Shown piece by piece: positions 16,794 through 25,805 of a DNA stretch of 64,000 nt. Numbering within the stretch: the stretch's first letter is position 1; each line of letters opens with the position of its first letter. The notes under the pieces were generated by a model. It saw only the letters and a program-made list of their open reading frames with translations. It was not told where the DNA came from and searched no databases. Source of the DNA: Bacteriovorax sp. MedPE-SWde (GTDB lineage: Bacteria > Bdellovibrionota > Bacteriovoracia > Bacteriovoracales > Bacteriovoracaceae); the NCBI GenBank assembly GCA_001874305.1, contig MPCU01000004.1, forward strand, positions 1-64,000, read 5' to 3'. The translations under genes were made by a program, and so were the position numbers.

Positions 16794-18341
16794 TTAGTTG
16801 AAGTTTAATTCCTTATCTATCAACGAACCTATCTCTCTTTGAGGAAAAATCTCTTCGTAGTTTTTAACTTCTATTGGACTAACTCTTCTGTAAAGATGTG
16901 CACGATTCAAGTGACTAGGTTTATCAGTTCTTGAAGCACAAAGAATCTCATGAACACTCTCAATCGTTCCGTATTGATAGTTTGCAACTCTGACACCTTT
17001 ATCATCTGGATCAAGTCCTTTTGTCAGCATTGGGTCTTGAGTAGCAACACCAGCAGGGCAAGTATTCTTATTACAAATTAGTGCCTGAATACAACCAAGG
17101 GCCAGCATCATTCCCCTAGCAGAATAACAAGCATCTGCACCTAGCGCCAAAGCCTTGATAACATCAAAGCCTGTTAGAATCTTCCCACTAGCAATGATCT
17201 TTAATTCTTTTCGCAGATTATATCCACGAAGAATATTATTAGCTTTAATTAAACCTTCTTTTAAAGGTGTTCCTATTGAATCAGAAAACTCTACAGGTGC
17301 GGCACCCGTACCACCTTCAGATCCATCGATAGAAATATAATCAGGCGTAATTCCAGTGCTTATCATTTGCTTACATAGGTCATGAAACTCAACTCGTGAA
17401 CCAAAGCACATTTTGATACCAATTGGCTTTCCACCTGATAACTCTCTTAATCTTTTTACAAATTGCAGAAGCTCAAAATTGTTTTTAAATGCGGAATGAC
17501 ATGCGGGAGACTCCACTCTTGTCCATGGTTTGACTCCACGTATCTCTGCGATCTCTTCTGTATTTTTCCCTGCAGGCAGAATTCCTCCGTGACCAGGCTT
17601 AGCCCCTTGAGATAACTTTACCTCAATCATTTTTACCTCACCTCGAACTGCATTCTTTTCAAACATTTCAGGACAAAAATCTCCCTCTTCTGTTCGACAT
17701 CCAAAGTATCCTGTACCAACTTGCCAAATTAAATCTCCACCGTGCTTGAGGTGATATGAACTAATAGCACCCTCTCCGGTGTTGTGTGCAAAATTACCAA
17801 TCTTAGCTCCTTTATTAAGCGCTTCAATTGCTGTCTTACTTAAGGCACCAAAACTCATTGCCGAGATATTTAATAAGCTTGAAGAGTAAGGCTTAGTACA
17901 ATCCTTGCCTCCAATTTTCACACGTAAATCTTCTTCTGAAATTTCATCGAGATCAAGTGGATACATACTGTGATTAATCCACTCATAACCTTCTGCGTAG
18001 ACATCTTCTTGAGTTCCATATGGTTTTGTCGAAAGATCTTTCTTTGCTCTTTGATAAACAACAGATCTCTTTACTCTATTTATCGGTGTGCCATCAATAT
18101 CTGATTCAATGAAGTATTGATAAATCTTAGGTCTCAACTCCTCCATCCAATACCTCATCCTTCCAAAGAGAGGATAGTTTCTTCTAATCGTTTGTCTCTT
18201 TTGGAACACATCCGCAAAGCCAATAAAAGCAAGGAATAGGACAGGACCAATCGATATGTAGAAAGCGATTCTTAAATAGATGAATGCCAAGGCCTCTAGG
18301 ATTAGAATAACAAAACTTATGGCGAAAAATTCTCTTCTCAC
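16794..18341 (-). CDS. Membrane-anchored FMN-binding glutamate synthase-like protein
   Basis: 515 residues. Two hydrophobic helices lie at residues 5-45 (FFAISFVILILEALAFIYL, FYISIGPVLFLAFIGF). The rest is the FMN/Fe-S alpha-barrel domain of glutamate synthase large subunits: NISAMSFGALS, NTGEGAISSYH, KLSQGAKPGHGGILP, ISIDGSEGGTGAAP and the cysteine cluster CIQALICNKNTCPAG. No amidotransferase domain is present, as in stand-alone archaeal-type or YerD-like proteins, so the true substrate is uncertain. Single-gene unit ending at a strong terminator. Confidence 0.9.
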   Translation of the reverse strand: MRREFFAISFVILILEALAFIYLRIAFYISIGPVLFLAFIGFADVFQKRQTIRRNYPLFGRMRYWMEELRPKIYQYFIESDIDGTPINRVKRSVVYQRAKKDLSTKPYGTQEDVYAEGYEWINHSMYPLDLDEISEEDLRVKIGGKDCTKPYSSSLLNISAMSFGALSKTAIEALNKGAKIGNFAHNTGEGAISSYHLKHGGDLIWQVGTGYFGCRTEEGDFCPEMFEKNAVRGEVKMIEVKLSQGAKPGHGGILPAGKNTEEIAEIRGVKPWTRVESPACHSAFKNNFELLQFVKRLRELSGGKPIGIKMCFGSRVEFHDLCKQMISTGITPDYISIDGSEGGTGAAPVEFSDSIGTPLKEGLIKANNILRGYNLRKELKIIASGKILTGFDVIKALALGADACYSARGMMLALGCIQALICNKNTCPAGVATQDPMLTKGLDPDDKGVRVANYQYGTIESVHEILCASRTDKPSHLNRAHLYRRVSPIEVKNYEEIFPQREIGSLIDKELNFN

Positions 18342-18551
18342 AGTAACTCCAAATTATTTGTGTATATTACTAATCGATTGTTGACAGAATTTATTGAGAA
18401 TTGACGTAAGTATTTAAAAAGTCGACATATTTTCCCTATAAATTGGCCGTTTAAGGAGACGACACCGCCTGTAACTTCTTCAAAAAAACTACTTCGAGTG
18501 CAACTTTCAACTAGAATGAAACGGATATAAATCATTCTATAAAGGATCTAC

Positions 18552-19793
18552 TTGAAAAAGATTTTCGTAGCGACTCTATTACCTCTTTTCGTCTTAATGA
18601 ACTCTGCCAGTGCTACAAACGTTGCTGTTATAGATTCGGGTCTAGACGTTACTCACCCATTTCTCATTACGAGCCTATGGAAGAATACTCCAGAATATGA
18701 GGGAGAAGATCATTTCGACGATGATGAAAATGGCTTAATTGATGACATTTTTGGATATAACTTTGAACAAGATAATAATGACCTTATCGATCTCCTAAAT
18801 AATATTGAATTCATGATGAGTGATTATGAATATTTTGAGCTACAAGATAGAGTCATAAGAACCAAGCAAGGTCTGGATAATTTACCGCAAGAGGAAGTTG
18901 ATGCTTTTGGCCTAGATAATCGAAGAGGACATGCCTACGAATTTGGACATAAGGCACATGGAACACATGTTAGTGGGATCATTGCAAAAGAAAACCCTCT
19001 TGTTAATATCATGGGAATTAAGAAGGGTAATAGAATTGTTGAAATTGCTCCTTATATAAAAGAAATAAAAAACTATCAACTTAAGAATGTTGCTCTTGGA
19101 GATGTTGAAGACCTTGAGGAAACCGTTCTCTATTTAAAAGAAAATAATATCAGAGTCGCCAATGGATCATTTGGAACTCCTTACGAAGCTGTCATTAATA
19201 GATTTCTCACTCTAAGAACATATGGCCACCATATGTCAGAGATTAAATATATATCGCGTCTCTATCAAATTGAATTATTAAAAGCACAAGAAGAAACACT
19301 ATCCCTCTCTCCAAAAACGCTCTTTGTTTTTGCAGCTGGAAATAGTGGTTATAATAACGATACTAAAATATTTACTCCAGCTAATGTTCAAATTGATAAT
19401 GCACTAACTGTGGCAGCGACAATAGATAGAAGTGCTCTTGCGGACTTCTCTTGCTACGGAGAAAAAACAGTTCACATCGCCGCACCAGGGGTTGGTATTC
19501 TATCAACAGTTCCAGGTGATCAACTTTTAAAAATGTCTGGTACAAGCCAAGCAGCTCCTTTTGTTACAAGAGTGGCATCACTCGTTCTTGATGTTAATTC
19601 TGACTTAAAGTCTGTCGAAGTAAAAAGAATATTAATTGAAACCGTTGACAAGAAAGACTTCCTAAAAGGAAAAGTCTCTTCAGGTGGTATTGTTAATGAA
19701 CAAAGAGCAATCGAAGCCGCGAGACTTTCAAAAGACTCCTCACTAGAGATCGCAATTCAACTAGCAAACATAACAATACCTGATGAATTATAA
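18552..19793 (+). CDS. Exported subtilisin-like serine protease (S8)
   Basis: 413 residues with a signal peptide ending near ASA-T22. The catalytic triad is D28 (VAVIDSGLD), H136 (HGTHVSGII) and S332 (GTSQAAPFV), with the oxyanion Asn in FAAGNSGYNND. The D28 motif follows the cleavage site within a few residues, so there is no I9-type propeptide. A long insert of about 100 residues, rich in Asp, Glu and Asn (DDDENGLIDDIFGYN, possible calcium ligands), separates Asp and His. The start is TTG behind AAAGGA. It is probably a periplasmic or secreted protease; in a predator prey protein is a plausible substrate (inference). Confidence 0.93.
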   Translation: MKKIFVATLLPLFVLMNSASATNVAVIDSGLDVTHPFLITSLWKNTPEYEGEDHFDDDENGLIDDIFGYNFEQDNNDLIDLLNNIEFMMSDYEYFELQDRVIRTKQGLDNLPQEEVDAFGLDNRRGHAYEFGHKAHGTHVSGIIAKENPLVNIMGIKKGNRIVEIAPYIKEIKNYQLKNVALGDVEDLEETVLYLKENNIRVANGSFGTPYEAVINRFLTLRTYGHHMSEIKYISRLYQIELLKAQEETLSLSPKTLFVFAAGNSGYNNDTKIFTPANVQIDNALTVAATIDRSALADFSCYGEKTVHIAAPGVGILSTVPGDQLLKMSGTSQAAPFVTRVASLVLDVNSDLKSVEVKRILIETVDKKDFLKGKVSSGGIVNEQRAIEAARLSKDSSLEIAIQLANITIPDEL

Positions 19794-19827
19794 TGTCTTA
19801 GCATAAAAAAGAAGTTATATTAAATTC

Positions 19828-20454
19828 ATGAAAAAATCACAACTCATTGTCACTGGACCAAAGTCCGCTAAGAAAGTATTTATCTTTGCCCATGGAGCTG
19901 GTGCTCCTATGGATAGCGACTGGATGAATGAAGTCTCCACTCTATTAAAAGATCAATCAATTACAACAGTAAGGTTTGAGTTTCCCTACATGCAAGAAAG
20001 AAGGGAAACAGGAAAAAAAAGACCCCCGAATACTCAAAAGGTTTTACTTGAGACATGGAAAGAAGTAATTGCTCTATATGCAGACAAAGAGATCTACATT
20101 GGAGGAAAGTCTATGGGTGGAAGAATGGCCTCTCTCATAAGTGATGAAGAAGCCGTTAAAGGGCTTATTTGCCTTGGCTTTCCTTTTCACGCCCCAGGAA
20201 AGTTTGATATCAATGATCCAAAAGGTAGAATTGAACACCTTAAGAGCTTAAAAACAAAATCAATTATTATCCAAGGAGAGAGAGACTCCATGGGGAACCT
20301 AGAAGAAGTTAAACAATACACTTTTTCTAAGAAGATTAAAGTCCACTGGATGAATGATGGAGATCACTCATTAAAACCGAGAAAGAAGTCTGGTTATACT
20401 CTAGAAGATAACCTCGATGAAGCAGTGAAAATAATTTCAAAGTTTATGGCGTAG
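19828..20454 (+). CDS. Alpha/beta hydrolase of the KANL3/Tex30 type
   Basis: 208 residues, cytoplasmic. FAHGAGAPMDSDWM near the N-terminus and the nucleophile elbow GGKSMGGRMAS are typical of this small hydrolase family; Asp in IIQGERDSMG and His in NDGDHSLKPR complete the triad. The substrate is unknown. A TATATT box ends 6 bp before the ATG and no ribosome site is visible, so the mRNA may be leaderless, although no good -35 was found. Confidence 0.85.
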   Translation: MKKSQLIVTGPKSAKKVFIFAHGAGAPMDSDWMNEVSTLLKDQSITTVRFEFPYMQERRETGKKRPPNTQKVLLETWKEVIALYADKEIYIGGKSMGGRMASLISDEEAVKGLICLGFPFHAPGKFDINDPKGRIEHLKSLKTKSIIIQGERDSMGNLEEVKQYTFSKKIKVHWMNDGDHSLKPRKKSGYTLEDNLDEAVKIISKFMA

Positions 20455-20537
20455 AAGACTATAGTTCTCAAGAACTATAATTAACCGAACATTATTCTCA
20501 GTTTTATATAGCGCCAAAGTTTGCTAAACTACTAATA

Positions 20538-20960
20538 ATGAACGAAAAGATCTCGAAGGCGAGCTCCCTTCCCGAGAAATTAACAGATATACTTAAAGAT
20601 GTAATGGATCCCATTAGTGTCGCGTATTTTACTGCGGCCGATGAGAATATGAACTTTAAGTGTGTCTTTAGCGCGACTCCTCTGTATAGAGAAGGTCAAA
20701 AGTATTCAATATACAATATTCCATCTTTATTTAGACTCATTCTTTCTAAAGCAAACCTTCTTCCTGAAAATGAAGTTGATTCAGTATTTGAAAATTTTGA
20801 AAAACAGTTTTGTTATATTTTAGAATGGGTTGATATCAAGAAAGTTTTGGTTTTTGATATTAGGGATTTAAACTTTTTTGAAGATCAAGCACTCGTAAAA
20901 GAGTTAATCAAGGAAAGAGAGCTTATAGTAGAAGCACTGGATAAGGCGGTTTATGAGTAG
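20538..20960 (+). CDS. Protein of unknown function
   Basis: 140 residues, no signal peptide or transmembrane helix. Acidic, mixed alpha/beta composition, with a hydrophobic core around VSVAYFTAADENMNFKCVF and an acidic helical C-terminus (LVKELIKERELIVEALD). No family was recognised. An extended -10 (TGCTAAACT) ends 7 bp before the ATG. It overlaps the next gene by 8 bp, so the two are translated as a pair. Confidence 0.65.
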   Translation: MNEKISKASSLPEKLTDILKDVMDPISVAYFTAADENMNFKCVFSATPLYREGQKYSIYNIPSLFRLILSKANLLPENEVDSVFENFEKQFCYILEWVDIKKVLVFDIRDLNFFEDQALVKELIKERELIVEALDKAVYE

Positions 20961-21288
20961 AAACCTCTTTCCCACATATAATGTCGACAACCTTAAAGAC
21001 AGTATTTTTATTGAAGTTAATGGATCAAATGCAGAGCTTCATAAACTAAGCCTAGACTCTCTAGCTATTATTACTGGTAAGAAGTTTATAGATGAAGAAA
21101 CGGCTCGAATTAACATAACTTTTGGAACAAAAGAATTTCTCTTTCAGGGTCGAATTGTTCATTTTAAGTACCTAAGAGAACTTAAAAAATATTCATATAA
21201 GATTGATTTAGAGTTTAATGAAAAAAGACAATTTCTAATGTGGCTTGCTATTATTAAAGGCCTACACAAAGCTAGATTTTCATGTTGA
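20953..21288 (+). CDS. Small protein, possibly PilZ-like
   Basis: 111 residues, coupled to the preceding gene by an 8-bp overlap. The middle and end (INITFGTKEFLFQGRIVHF, YSYKIDLEFN) have the beta-rich layout of a PilZ barrel, but the RxxxR and (D/N)xSxxG motifs needed for cyclic di-GMP binding are not clear, so the assignment is weak. Its 3' end overlaps the convergent glycosyltransferase gene by 17 bp. Its position next to the polysaccharide locus is suggestive only. Confidence 0.55.
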   Translation: MSRNLFPTYNVDNLKDSIFIEVNGSNAELHKLSLDSLAIITGKKFIDEETARINITFGTKEFLFQGRIVHFKYLRELKKYSYKIDLEFNEKRQFLMWLAIIKGLHKARFSC

Positions 21289-22447
21289 GTTCTTTCCAGA
21301 ACTGAGTCTGCTGACTTTCAACCTCTACCAACCTTTCTTGAGCACCCTTTGCAATATTCATGTACTCAGATTTTTCACTTAAATCAGATAAAGCGCTATA
21401 GAGTCCTGCGTGATCGTATGGATGAATTCTTAATCCACTCTTAGAATTTACAACCAACTCTCCACTCCCCCCAAGGCAAGTAGAAACAACGGGAATCCCA
21501 GCCGCAAACGCTTCAATTATAACTCTTCCAAATGGCTCTGGTCTTAAAGATGTGTGAAGTAATATATCAATATTTGCAAAGATATCTTTTGGTTGCTGCT
21601 TTCCTTTAAATGAAATCAAAGAGTCCTGAGATGATAGTTCTAATAATTGATTGAGATAATTTTGATGTTCACCTTTAGTCGAATAAATATCACCACCATA
21701 AATGGCAATTTCTCTTATCCCCAATTCTTTTAACTCGTTTCGATACATTCTTTCAAACTCTAAAACAGTATGTATTCCCTTCCATGGTGCAAGCATAGAG
21801 GCCACACCAATAACCATAGATCTATCATGGTCTTGACCAAGATCTCTACGTTGAATATTTCCAACAGGATTATAGATCGTCATGATTTCACTATTATTAC
21901 AATCAGATGCCATTAACTCCTTAATGGACTTCTCTACTGAAAACGAATTTGCTAATAAGATTTTTTTTAATGAACTTGATTTCTTTAATTGTTTCCAGAT
22001 GTGGCGATATATTCCACCGTTAAATGGATAATCTCTAAAATGCCAAATGAAAATCCCCTCATAAGAAATAATTTTTGAAAATAGCAAAACTGGAAGGCCA
22101 ATTTTATTACCATTCGTCCACAAAACGTCCATTGCACCTAGATCTAATCTCTTTAAATTCATTAGGATCTGAATCATTCCAATCAGCATTTTAAAAAGAG
22201 AGACTACACCAACACCTCCAGACCTTGAAGCAGAGTAAAGGCCTCGAGGGTATTGAAGATAGGTTATCTTTGCATTAGGAGAGCTTTCAAGGATATGATC
22301 TTTTAAATCCTGTGCTTGATCTACTCCATCTACGATAGGAATAACATATGTGATTTTACATTCATTGAGATTGAGAATTTGTGAAGTAATACTTCTTTCA
22401 GCTCCACCTAAGACTGGCGAATTATATAGAAGTGCAACGCTTTTCAT
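21272..22447 (-). CDS. GT4-family glycosyltransferase
   Basis: 391 residues of GT-B fold. N-terminal LLYNSPVLGGAERSI is the acceptor-domain glycine loop of GT4 enzymes; in the C-terminal donor domain are GVASMLAPWKGIHTVLEF, the EPFGRVIIEAFAAGIPVV E-x7-E motif and the GGSGELV loop. It transfers a nucleotide-activated sugar to a lipid-linked glycan at the inner face of the membrane. Last gene of a four-gene minus-strand unit, overlapping the previous gene by 4 bp. Confidence 0.9.
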   Translation of the reverse strand: MKSVALLYNSPVLGGAERSITSQILNLNECKITYVIPIVDGVDQAQDLKDHILESSPNAKITYLQYPRGLYSASRSGGVGVVSLFKMLIGMIQILMNLKRLDLGAMDVLWTNGNKIGLPVLLFSKIISYEGIFIWHFRDYPFNGGIYRHIWKQLKKSSSLKKILLANSFSVEKSIKELMASDCNNSEIMTIYNPVGNIQRRDLGQDHDRSMVIGVASMLAPWKGIHTVLEFERMYRNELKELGIREIAIYGGDIYSTKGEHQNYLNQLLELSSQDSLISFKGKQQPKDIFANIDILLHTSLRPEPFGRVIIEAFAAGIPVVSTCLGGSGELVVNSKSGLRIHPYDHAGLYSALSDLSEKSEYMNIAKGAQERLVEVESQQTQFWKELNMKI

Positions 22448-23454
22448 AAATTCTTCCTATTTCTAAAAAGCTTTGAAAACATATCAATTGAGTGGGAGCT
22501 CAGTGTATGCTTAAAAGTATTATCTCTCATTTTTGAATAGTTCCCTAATGCCTTTTTAAAGTCATCATGAAATTCATCAGTAAATTTAGGATTAAAGACA
22601 ACTCCATTATAAAGATGATGGACATTTTCAGGAAGTCCTCCAGTATTTGAAACAATACTAGGAACACCATATTTACCTGCTTCTAAACAAGTAAGTCCGA
22701 AGCCTTCATAGAAGCCCTTATCAGAGTCATCTTTAGACAGGAGAATATTAAAGTGCGCTCTACGATAAAATTCTTCTCTTTGTGAATCACTAAGCTCACT
22801 CTTAGCTTCAATAGTAATTCTATTTGAAGTTATACGAGAGCTATTTGTTAATAGCTTTATTTTTAACGTTGGATTATGTGCGGCAATATCCTCAAGTAGC
22901 TTAATTACTCCATCAAGATTCTTATGAGGGACATCCCTTACGATACATACAAATAGGATCTCACTTATAATATTATTATCAATAAGTTCAGCTCCATTCG
23001 TATCAATGCAATTATGAAAGACACTGTCTCTACTATAGTCAACATTAAGGCCAAAGCTATTGAGTTTATTCATTGTAAATTCTGAAATAAAAATATTTTC
23101 ATGAGAGTTCTGAAAATATGAAATCATCTTTGGCCTAAGTATTTTCTTTATGATTCTTTTTATTATATTGGGTGAATAAAATAGAATTTCAGATCCGTGG
23201 ATAAAATTAGTATTCTTTTGAGTATTCCATCTCCCAAAAAAACCGCCCATATAATGAATATTGAGAACTCTCTCATAACTAGAAGCATCGACTTTGCTCA
23301 TTTCTCGAGGATCATTCCAAACGACAACATCAAATTCTTGCTGGTTGACCTCGAGTGCTTTTTCAAGTGCTAAAGTATATGTACTCAGTCCTCCTAAACG
23401 AGGTGGATAATCTGGAGTCGTAATTAACCACTTCTTAGTTGTTAATTTTGTCAT
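22444..23454 (-). CDS. GT4-family glycosyltransferase
   Basis: 337 residues. TTPDYPPRLGGLSTYTLALE is the classic N-terminal motif of GT4 mannosyl- or glucosyltransferases; the donor domain has CIVRDVPHKNLDGVIKLL and GFGLTCLEAGKYGVPSIVS with GGLPE. The ATG at 23454 has a GAAGG ribosome site and is preferred over a TTG at 23466. The start overlaps the end of the previous gene by 20 bp. Sugar specificity cannot be read. Confidence 0.88.
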   Translation of the reverse strand: MTKLTTKKWLITTPDYPPRLGGLSTYTLALEKALEVNQQEFDVVVWNDPREMSKVDASSYERVLNIHYMGGFFGRWNTQKNTNFIHGSEILFYSPNIIKRIIKKILRPKMISYFQNSHENIFISEFTMNKLNSFGLNVDYSRDSVFHNCIDTNGAELIDNNIISEILFVCIVRDVPHKNLDGVIKLLEDIAAHNPTLKIKLLTNSSRITSNRITIEAKSELSDSQREEFYRRAHFNILLSKDDSDKGFYEGFGLTCLEAGKYGVPSIVSNTGGLPENVHHLYNGVVFNPKFTDEFHDDFKKALGNYSKMRDNTFKHTLSSHSIDMFSKLFRNRKNL

Positions 23455-24550
23455 ATAAACCTTCAAGCTTCATTATTACTTTATGCTCATTAAAAATATC
23501 TAGTGCTCGTCTTTGAGCATTACTGGCCATTAGACTTAAATCCTTTTTATCCATTTGGATTACCTTCAACATTGCATTTACGATATTTCTTTGTGCATTT
23601 AAAGGAGAGGTCGAATCATACTTAATGCATTCACTATTATTTATAAACTCTTCAGATGCTCCACTTTGACTAGAGCAAACTAGAGGCGTTGCACTTAATA
23701 ATACTTCCGCAATTGTTAGGCCAAAAGGTTCATAAAATCGAGAGCTGTGTATCACACACTGATTTGACTCTAGGACACTAGCAATGTCAGACTTGTAACC
23801 GTGAAATTCGACCTTGCCATCTAAACCTAGCCTAGCTATTTCCCCTAAGAGGAATTCTTTATACTCTATATCGGCTTTTGAGTTCGCATCACCATAGAGA
23901 TTCAACTTCACAGGGTAACTTTCTATGTCCTTTAAACCTTTGAGAATCAATTCAATATTCTTAAATGATGTAATCCTTCCAAGGTGAGCAAAACTGAATA
24001 TACTTGATTCAAATGACTTTTCTACAAGATAAGATTTTACAATTGGGCTAACAATGCTACTTGAATGCTCAAAGGAAGCTGGTACAAGTTCTCCAATTCT
24101 CTTTAAATGAGCTGAATTATAAAATACATAGTCGACACTAAAGAGAGAAGCAATTCTATCAAAAACTGTACCTACAGGCCCATGTTGATACCAAACCTTC
24201 TTTATATCTTTTCTAAACCCTGCAAGACTTATTAAGAGTTGTGCATATCCCATTGCTGAGTGAATAAGTGATATATCATTCTGAACTAACACTTTTCTAA
24301 GTTTTATGAGTACACTAAATAACTTTATAGGGTTTCTCATCCTCAATTCTTTATCGATAACGATAGTCTTGATCGAGCTTTGCTTTGCCTGCTCTTCGAG
24401 ATCTCCATGACCAATGATAATGAGAGTTGGCTCCCACTCTCCATTTTTAAGGTGGGCGCGACAATAGTTCAGCGTCGCCATTTCTGCACCGCCTACAAAT
24501 GAGTTTACAGAGAAATAAGCGACTTTCTTAAGCTGCTTTCTTTTCGTCAT
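23435..24550 (-). CDS. GT4-family glycosyltransferase
   Basis: 371 residues from the ATG at 24550 (AAGAGAG site). The N-terminus is VAYFSVNSFVGGAEMATLNY; the donor site is FAHLGRITSFKNIELILKGL and YEPFGLTIAEVLLSATPLVC followed by SGASEEF. A hypothetical extended start at 24574 is less likely. It overlaps the initiating transferase gene by 23 bp, as part of a tightly packed polysaccharide unit. Confidence 0.9.
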   Translation of the reverse strand: MTKRKQLKKVAYFSVNSFVGGAEMATLNYCRAHLKNGEWEPTLIIIGHGDLEEQAKQSSIKTIVIDKELRMRNPIKLFSVLIKLRKVLVQNDISLIHSAMGYAQLLISLAGFRKDIKKVWYQHGPVGTVFDRIASLFSVDYVFYNSAHLKRIGELVPASFEHSSSIVSPIVKSYLVEKSFESSIFSFAHLGRITSFKNIELILKGLKDIESYPVKLNLYGDANSKADIEYKEFLLGEIARLGLDGKVEFHGYKSDIASVLESNQCVIHSSRFYEPFGLTIAEVLLSATPLVCSSQSGASEEFINNSECIKYDSTSPLNAQRNIVNAMLKVIQMDKKDLSLMASNAQRRALDIFNEHKVIMKLEGLYDKINN

Positions 24551-25691
24551 CGCTCTCTTCTTTCTTACCACCATCTACTATTTGAAATTCAAAGCTATCA
24601 ACTTTAGAGCTATCTATTATTGTTAACTTTTCTTTTCTTAAAGACTTTAAAATATTTCTAAGACTGAATTTAAACCCTTTCTTCATCCAATATTTCATTC
24701 CAAAATATGCCTGAAATGCTCCAATCATAAAAATTAGAGTTACATACGTTAGTTGAACATTTAGCTCAAATAGCGCCAACATACTTAAAGAGAACGTAAA
24801 GAACATACCGTATGAGAAGAATAAGATATTAGTAGTCTGTGGAGGTGTAAGCTTAAAGTAATTCATTAGAATATGGTGAAGATGAAATTTATCACCTTTA
24901 AAGGGTGACTTACCATTCATCAGTCTTCTCGTAAAAGATATTCCAACCTCACCCATTGAAAGCGTCATTGGTAAAACAGATATTATTAAGGCCTCTACGA
25001 GGTTTACTTGAGACTTTAAACTTGAAAATAATGAAGTCATCAAGAAAAGATATGTGAAGCCAATAAATGCACCACCAATTTCACCTAAGTGCATCTTCGA
25101 TGGGTATTTATTTAAAAAGCTAAATGCAAGTACCGCTCCCATTGATATCATTGAGAACGAAATTGTCACTGGAGATACATAATACATCGCTAGGGCAATA
25201 TAAGTTGAGTATACCAGTGTCGATAGCTTAATACTCATCGTATCAAGACCATCTAAGAGATTGGTTCCATTTAAAATCCCTACTCCGTAGAATGCCATAA
25301 CAACAAAAACAATAGTAGAGAATTGCCCACCGATTGAGAGAGAACTTACTATAGAAAAGCATGCTACCGATATTACTTGAGAAAATAACTTCACTATAGG
25401 TCTTAACTCATAGCGATCGTCCATGTATCCATAGAAGGTAATCATCGCAGAACAAATAAAGTATGAAACTTTAACACCAGTACTTACTGGTAATAATAGA
25501 GAGACCCCCATTATCGTTAATGCGATCGGTAATCCGGCCAATAGCTGAGCACCAGAAGATGATTTTCCCGAATATATGAGAAAGGCCCTTCGTAAACTTG
25601 TTACCTTCGATCTTCTTAATGAATAGAGTGCTAATAGCCCAAATAAAGACAGACAAAAGGAACTAAAAAAGTATGTTAAATACAACTTCAT
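24528..25691 (-). CDS. MraY/WecA-type polyprenyl-phosphate glycosyl-1-phosphate transferase
   Basis: 387 residues, about ten transmembrane helices. It would start glycan synthesis by transferring a sugar-1-phosphate (such as GlcNAc-1-P) to undecaprenyl phosphate. Family motifs are present: GYMDDRYELRPIVKL (the DDxxD-like site), NGTNLLDGLDTMS (NxxNxxDGxDGL) and, near 245-270, GDKFHLHHILMN (HxxH loop). A tail of about 45 charged residues extends beyond the last helix. The ATG at 25691 has GGAGG. First gene of the minus-strand unit that contains three glycosyltransferases. Confidence 0.88.
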   Translation of the reverse strand: MKLYLTYFFSSFCLSLFGLLALYSLRRSKVTSLRRAFLIYSGKSSSGAQLLAGLPIALTIMGVSLLLPVSTGVKVSYFICSAMITFYGYMDDRYELRPIVKLFSQVISVACFSIVSSLSIGGQFSTIVFVVMAFYGVGILNGTNLLDGLDTMSIKLSTLVYSTYIALAMYYVSPVTISFSMISMGAVLAFSFLNKYPSKMHLGEIGGAFIGFTYLFLMTSLFSSLKSQVNLVEALIISVLPMTLSMGEVGISFTRRLMNGKSPFKGDKFHLHHILMNYFKLTPPQTTNILFFSYGMFFTFSLSMLALFELNVQLTYVTLIFMIGAFQAYFGMKYWMKKGFKFSLRNILKSLRKEKLTIIDSSKVDSFEFQIVDGGKKEESDDEKKAA

Positions 25692-25805
25692 CAATCCTCC
25701 TACCTCCTTTTCGAGATAAGAAATATTAAGTTAATTTTTTTAAAGTTCCCTATAAAATCATGGTATTCTTTTCCATATTATAGGTTTATTTACAGGTAGC
25801 AGAAC

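Noticed and set aside
20460-20479. TATAGTTC/GAACTATA hairpin after the hydrolase gene
   Set aside because: The stem is AT-rich and no T tract follows, so termination is not supported.
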